From: Isoperla grammatica | Taxonomy: Eukaryota > Arthropoda > Insecta > Plecoptera > Perlodidae | Length of the DNA: 64,000 bases | Assembly (NCBI GenBank): GCA_945910005.1 | Contig: OX246747.1 | Location: 35,250,622 to 35,314,621, forward strand | Direction: 5' to 3' | In this document: in pieces, positions 60,826 to 64,000 of the stretch | How the letters are laid out: every line of letters starts with the position of its first letter | Numbering within the stretch: position 1 is the stretch's first letter | Position numbers and translations under genes: made by a program | Notes under the pieces: model-generated | Seen by the model: the letters and a program-made list of their open reading frames with translations, nothing else | What the model was told of the DNA's origin: nothing | Database searches by the model: none

Positions 60826-61505
60826 TACCCTTCACATGTAATCTGTTAACTTGAAACACGGGTTAAAGCGACCAAATCACCATATTTTAACATTTTCAAC
60901 CTTTACATTGTATCAATGTGTCATATTATTACATGTTTAAAATATTTTTTACATGACCTACCACGTTAAAGCTGTATTTTGGATTTTGGACAACCTGTCA
61001 AAACGAGTTCAACAAGTCTCCGCCAGGGGTCATTGTCAGTCCTTGTCCACCAGTCTGCACACCCCTAGCGGAGATTTCCGGTAACACTGATCAGTTCTCT
61101 GGCGGAGAATTGGTCAACTGCAAAATGGAGTTCGACGAGCACCCGTCAGGGGATTTACTGACCTTGAGCTGTCGACCTTGTTTATAAAACTTAACAAGTT
61201 GGCTTTCAAAACTGACCTCTGACGAAAGTAGGTTGTGAAAATATCAGATAAATATGCGAGTCTTAAGAACACTTTACTATACAAATGCTTTCGCCATAGA
61301 CGACGGACTCGTGGTGGCCAATCGAGGATCGGAATTTTAAATCGGGGACACTGATTTGTCACGAATCATTCACCAATGACTCAAGCATCTGTAATGATGT
61401 TTATACACACGTTTAACAAAAAGTTATATTTGTTTATAAGTAGCAGATATAAATAACAAAAAATATTGACTTAAAAGATTATATCCCCTGGTAGTGGCTC
61501 GTAGG
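60826..61505. other. Unassigned DNA with scattered CTCCGCC words
   Basis: GTCTCCGCCAGGGG near 61018, AGCGGAGATTTCCGG near 61068, TCTGGCGGAGAATT near 61098 and CGACGAGCACCCGTCAGGGG near 61134 resemble pieces of hairpin element T, as if the element had seeded a decayed repeat field. Confidence 0.45.
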
Positions 61506-61908
61506 CAGTGGTTAAAGTGGGGCGGTATGAGCTGGTATGCATACTGTGTCCAAAATTACTGACGGTATGCAATACCGGCACTAATTTTTATCGATGTTAT
61601 GCATAATGGCGAATTATGTTGAACGTTTTGGGCTCATCTAATGTTTTTATGAAGTAAACGTTTCAATTTTTGTTTTTCCACCACAAAAGTACTATTTTAA
61701 CTTGGGTCCTCAACCCCCATCCCCTGTTCAAAGTTAAACGTGTTCGTGACAAAACACCCTAACAAAATGCCACGGTGGGCAAAACTGGGGGAGGACGCAC
61801 CCCCAAGACCCCCAGGCGTACCTCCTTTGATTTATTTTTTTATTTATTTATGTACATTGCACAGCAGTAGTGCATACCGTCACTTCTCCCAGTACACTTT
61901 AACCACTG
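61506..61908. mobile_element. hAT-like MITE, 403 bp
   Basis: The terminal repeat CAGTGGTTAAAGTG is perfect over 14 bp at both ends, and GGTATGCA-type subterminal words extend the similarity. The flanks are a perfect 8-bp duplication, CTCGTAGG at 61498-61505 and 61909-61916. These are hAT superfamily hallmarks. There is no transposase frame. Confidence 0.92.
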
Positions 61909-62184
61909 CTCGTAGGACTCCAAGGCACACCACAATCGATAAGTCGAAATATACATGTACAAAAATAATCGATTATCGACATTACTACAATAATACTTAA
62001 ATCACTTCTTTCTATTATTTGTTTATTACAAGTTGTTATGGAAATGTGACAGAACATCAAAATTGTTTTTACAAAATAGACACACCTAGTATTGCATCTC
62101 CTTTTAACTCTTTATTAAATGATATCAAAAGTGTTTAATATATTCTATGTCTCTTGATGGTGGGTGGATACGTCTTCAATTCAA
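61909..62184. other. Unassigned AT-rich DNA
   Basis: Nothing recognised apart from ATAATCGATTATCGA near 61965. Confidence 0.4.
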
Positions 62185-62430
62185 GAGCTATTACGGAGAG
62201 AGCGATCAGGCTTGTAGGATTTCCATGCGGTCGAGGAGGTAAGAATGAGTGTATTCATCTGCAATACAACAGTACAACGGAGAGACCGATGATCAGGCTT
62301 GTAGGAGTTTCCGGCTGTCACGAGTTGGTAAGAATGTGACATCTGCAATACAACTGCTGATACAACGGAGAGAGTGATCAGGCTTGTAGGAAATTCAGGC
62401 GGTGAGGTCGAGGAAGTACGGAATGTCCAA
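62185..62430. repeat. Degenerate 84-88-bp array, 3 units
   Basis: ACGGAGAGAGCGATCAGGCT, ACGGAGAGACCGATGATCAG and ACGGAGAGAGTGATCAGGCT lie at 62193, 62277 and 62365. CATCTGCAATACAAC recurs between them. Confidence 0.85.
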
Positions 62431-63121
62431 GAGAAACCAATTTGGTTGTATCGCAATGTCCAACCGACGGTGGTACAGTCGTTCGTTCTCAGAAACGATA
62501 AACATATTTCCCCATACTAGTACCTACGTGACATCGATAATGCCTTCAAATTGAGCACGAACACAATTCCATCAACGACAGACAGAATTCCTTTGCACAA
62601 GGAAGTCAGTCAGTAATCAAGCAAGCCACACAGTAATGCTCTGTTTGTCTTGGGTGCACAACCAACACATAGCTGAGCTATAGGCCCTACCCTTACGTCA
62701 GGCACACATCAATCATGTAGTAATGCTTCTACATTCTTTTGATGGCCAACAGGTGGGTGTTGTTGTTGTACCAACATATTCTTTCTGCCTCCAAAACTGA
62801 TTGAAATAAGAAACAGATGATTCGAGTCCGTTCGATGTACCATACTTCATTTCTTTAAAAAAAGTATCTAGAAAGTAACTTGTTTCTTCTCTAACACTGT
62901 TTGCTGCTGGGCGTAAGGGGGAGCGTTCACACACACGTAGGGGATGAAATACCACCATCATCGAAAGAAAATGTCACGTCCATTTGGGAGGAGCCGAACA
63001 TCATAGTTTGCTTGTGACGTCTCCTCACACATCTGGTTTAAATGACCTCGTCCATGTGTGATTGTGATTGGTTTGTCGGCAATGACGTCACACATATTGA
63101 CAGAGCTCTCGTTACGTACGA
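62431..63121. other. Unassigned DNA
   Basis: No gene was recognised. AATGACGTCACACAT near 63080 holds a TGACGTCA palindrome just before the last array. Confidence 0.45.
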
Positions 63122-63830
63122 CGCGCCATCCTCGTTGGTCTCTTTTTCCTCGGTTCTGATTGGTGGTTCTGGTGATGCTTTATCGACGTCATCTTTGACG
63201 GGTGTCCACTTGTAACTCAGGTCCTAAATGTCGTCCACGTTCTAGAACAAATGTACCTAACGCGCCATCCTCGTTGGTCTCTTTTTCCTCGGTTCTGATT
63301 GGTGGTTCTGGTGATGCTTTATCGACGTCATCTTTGACGGGTGTCCACTTGTTACTCGGGTCCTAAATGTCGTCCATGTTCTAGAACAAATGTACCTAAC
63401 GCGCCATCCTCGTTGGTCTCTTTTTCCTCGGTTCTGATTGGTGGTTCTGGTGATGCTTTATCGACGTCATCTTTGACGGGTGTCCACTTGTTACTCGGGT
63501 CCTTAATGTCGTCCATGTTCTAGAACAAATGTACCTAACGCGCCATCCTCGTTGGTCTCTTTTTCCTCGGTTCTGATTGGTGGTTCTGGTGATGCTTTAT
63601 CGACGTCATCTTTGACGGGTGTCCACTTGTTACTCAGGTCCTTAATGTCGTCCATGTTCTAGAACAAATGTACCTAACGCGCCATCCTCGTTGGTCTCTT
63701 TTTCCTCGGTTCTGATTGGTGGTTCTGGTGATGCTTTATCAACGTCATCTTTGACGGGTGTCCACTTGTTACTCGGGTCCTAAATGTCGTCCGCGTTCTA
63801 GACCAAATGTATCTAACGTCGTCCTTGCCT
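63122..63830. repeat. 139-bp tandem array, 5 units
   Basis: CGCGCCATCCTCGTTGGTCT starts at 63122, 63261, 63400, 63539 and 63678, exactly 139 bp apart, with about one to three differences per unit. Each holds ATCGACGTCAT (once ATCAACGTCAT) and GATTGGTGGTTCTGG. The very high identity suggests recent amplification or homogenisation. Confidence 0.97.
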
Positions 63831-64000
63831 CACAATATTGGTCACGATCTCTTTCTCAGAGTGCAAGATCTCGGTTACGTTCTAGACAACACATATGCCT
63901 AACGTGGACGAAGGAGTGCAGCATGCATGTTATTTCACATGTTGCACAGTGGATGGTCAGGTGTTACTCACACGTTCATTTTCATGACGTCATCATCATC
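63831..64000. other. Right edge, unassigned
   Basis: Diverged echoes of the 139-bp unit (CTAACGTCGTCCTTGC, GTTCTAGACAACACATATG) appear at the left of this stretch. Nothing else was recognised. Confidence 0.45.

Overview
The window looks like non-coding, repeat-dominated DNA from a multicellular animal. It is AT-rich by eye, full of SINEs, MITEs, satellites and very long microsatellites, and has no long open reading frame, operon or bacterial signal. A marine invertebrate, possibly a mollusc, is my best guess from the style of the repeats, but no gene here proves it. No open reading frame exceeds about 190 codons. The longest ones are translations of microsatellites or of satellite units, so I call no protein-coding gene and no functional RNA gene.

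Layout. 1-6.5 kb: SINE copies, a 183-bp satellite (7 units), a 154-bp array (3 units), short inverted-repeat elements, a head-to-head pair of MITEs with another MITE inside, and a 370-bp ATT microsatellite. 7.2-8.2 kb: a fold-back element and a MITE nested in another MITE, with the unoccupied copy of the target beside it. 8.9-9.5 kb: a 305-bp tandem duplication. 10.3-12.0 kb: a 1,654-bp non-autonomous hAT-like transposon with a perfect 16-bp terminal inverted repeat and perfect 8-bp target-site duplication, carrying a second 511-bp hAT-like element inside. 13.9-15.6 kb: two MITE copies, one split by a 299-bp near-perfect hairpin element, then a cluster of AAGATCTTTG-like words. 17-24 kb: SINEs (including one with a 5S rRNA-like head), a TACTTAAGTA minisatellite, a palindromic MITE and a TATCGCGATA-rich element. 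24-34 kb: a long CAGA tract, LINE-derived fragments, a 195-bp array with a TTG expansion, a triple nest of MITEs at 31.5-32.9 kb and a roughly 500-bp ATGT microsatellite. 34-52 kb: more copies of the same families, long G/C homopolymers, a 107-bp array and large inverted repeats. 52.7-64 kb: a change of character, with at least six unrelated tandem arrays (units of 81, 26, 245, 112/117, about 86 and 139 bp) and one hAT-like MITE with a perfect 8-bp target duplication.

The parts do not work together as a pathway. They record layered insertion. Because several elements sit inside others, the window gives relative ages of families, and in four places a comparison copy shows the state before or without the insertion. 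I found no convincing new functional system. The items most worth following are the nested hAT element, the triple MITE nest, a hairpin motif shared by three otherwise unrelated loci, the 5S-headed SINE, and the multi-array block at the right end.
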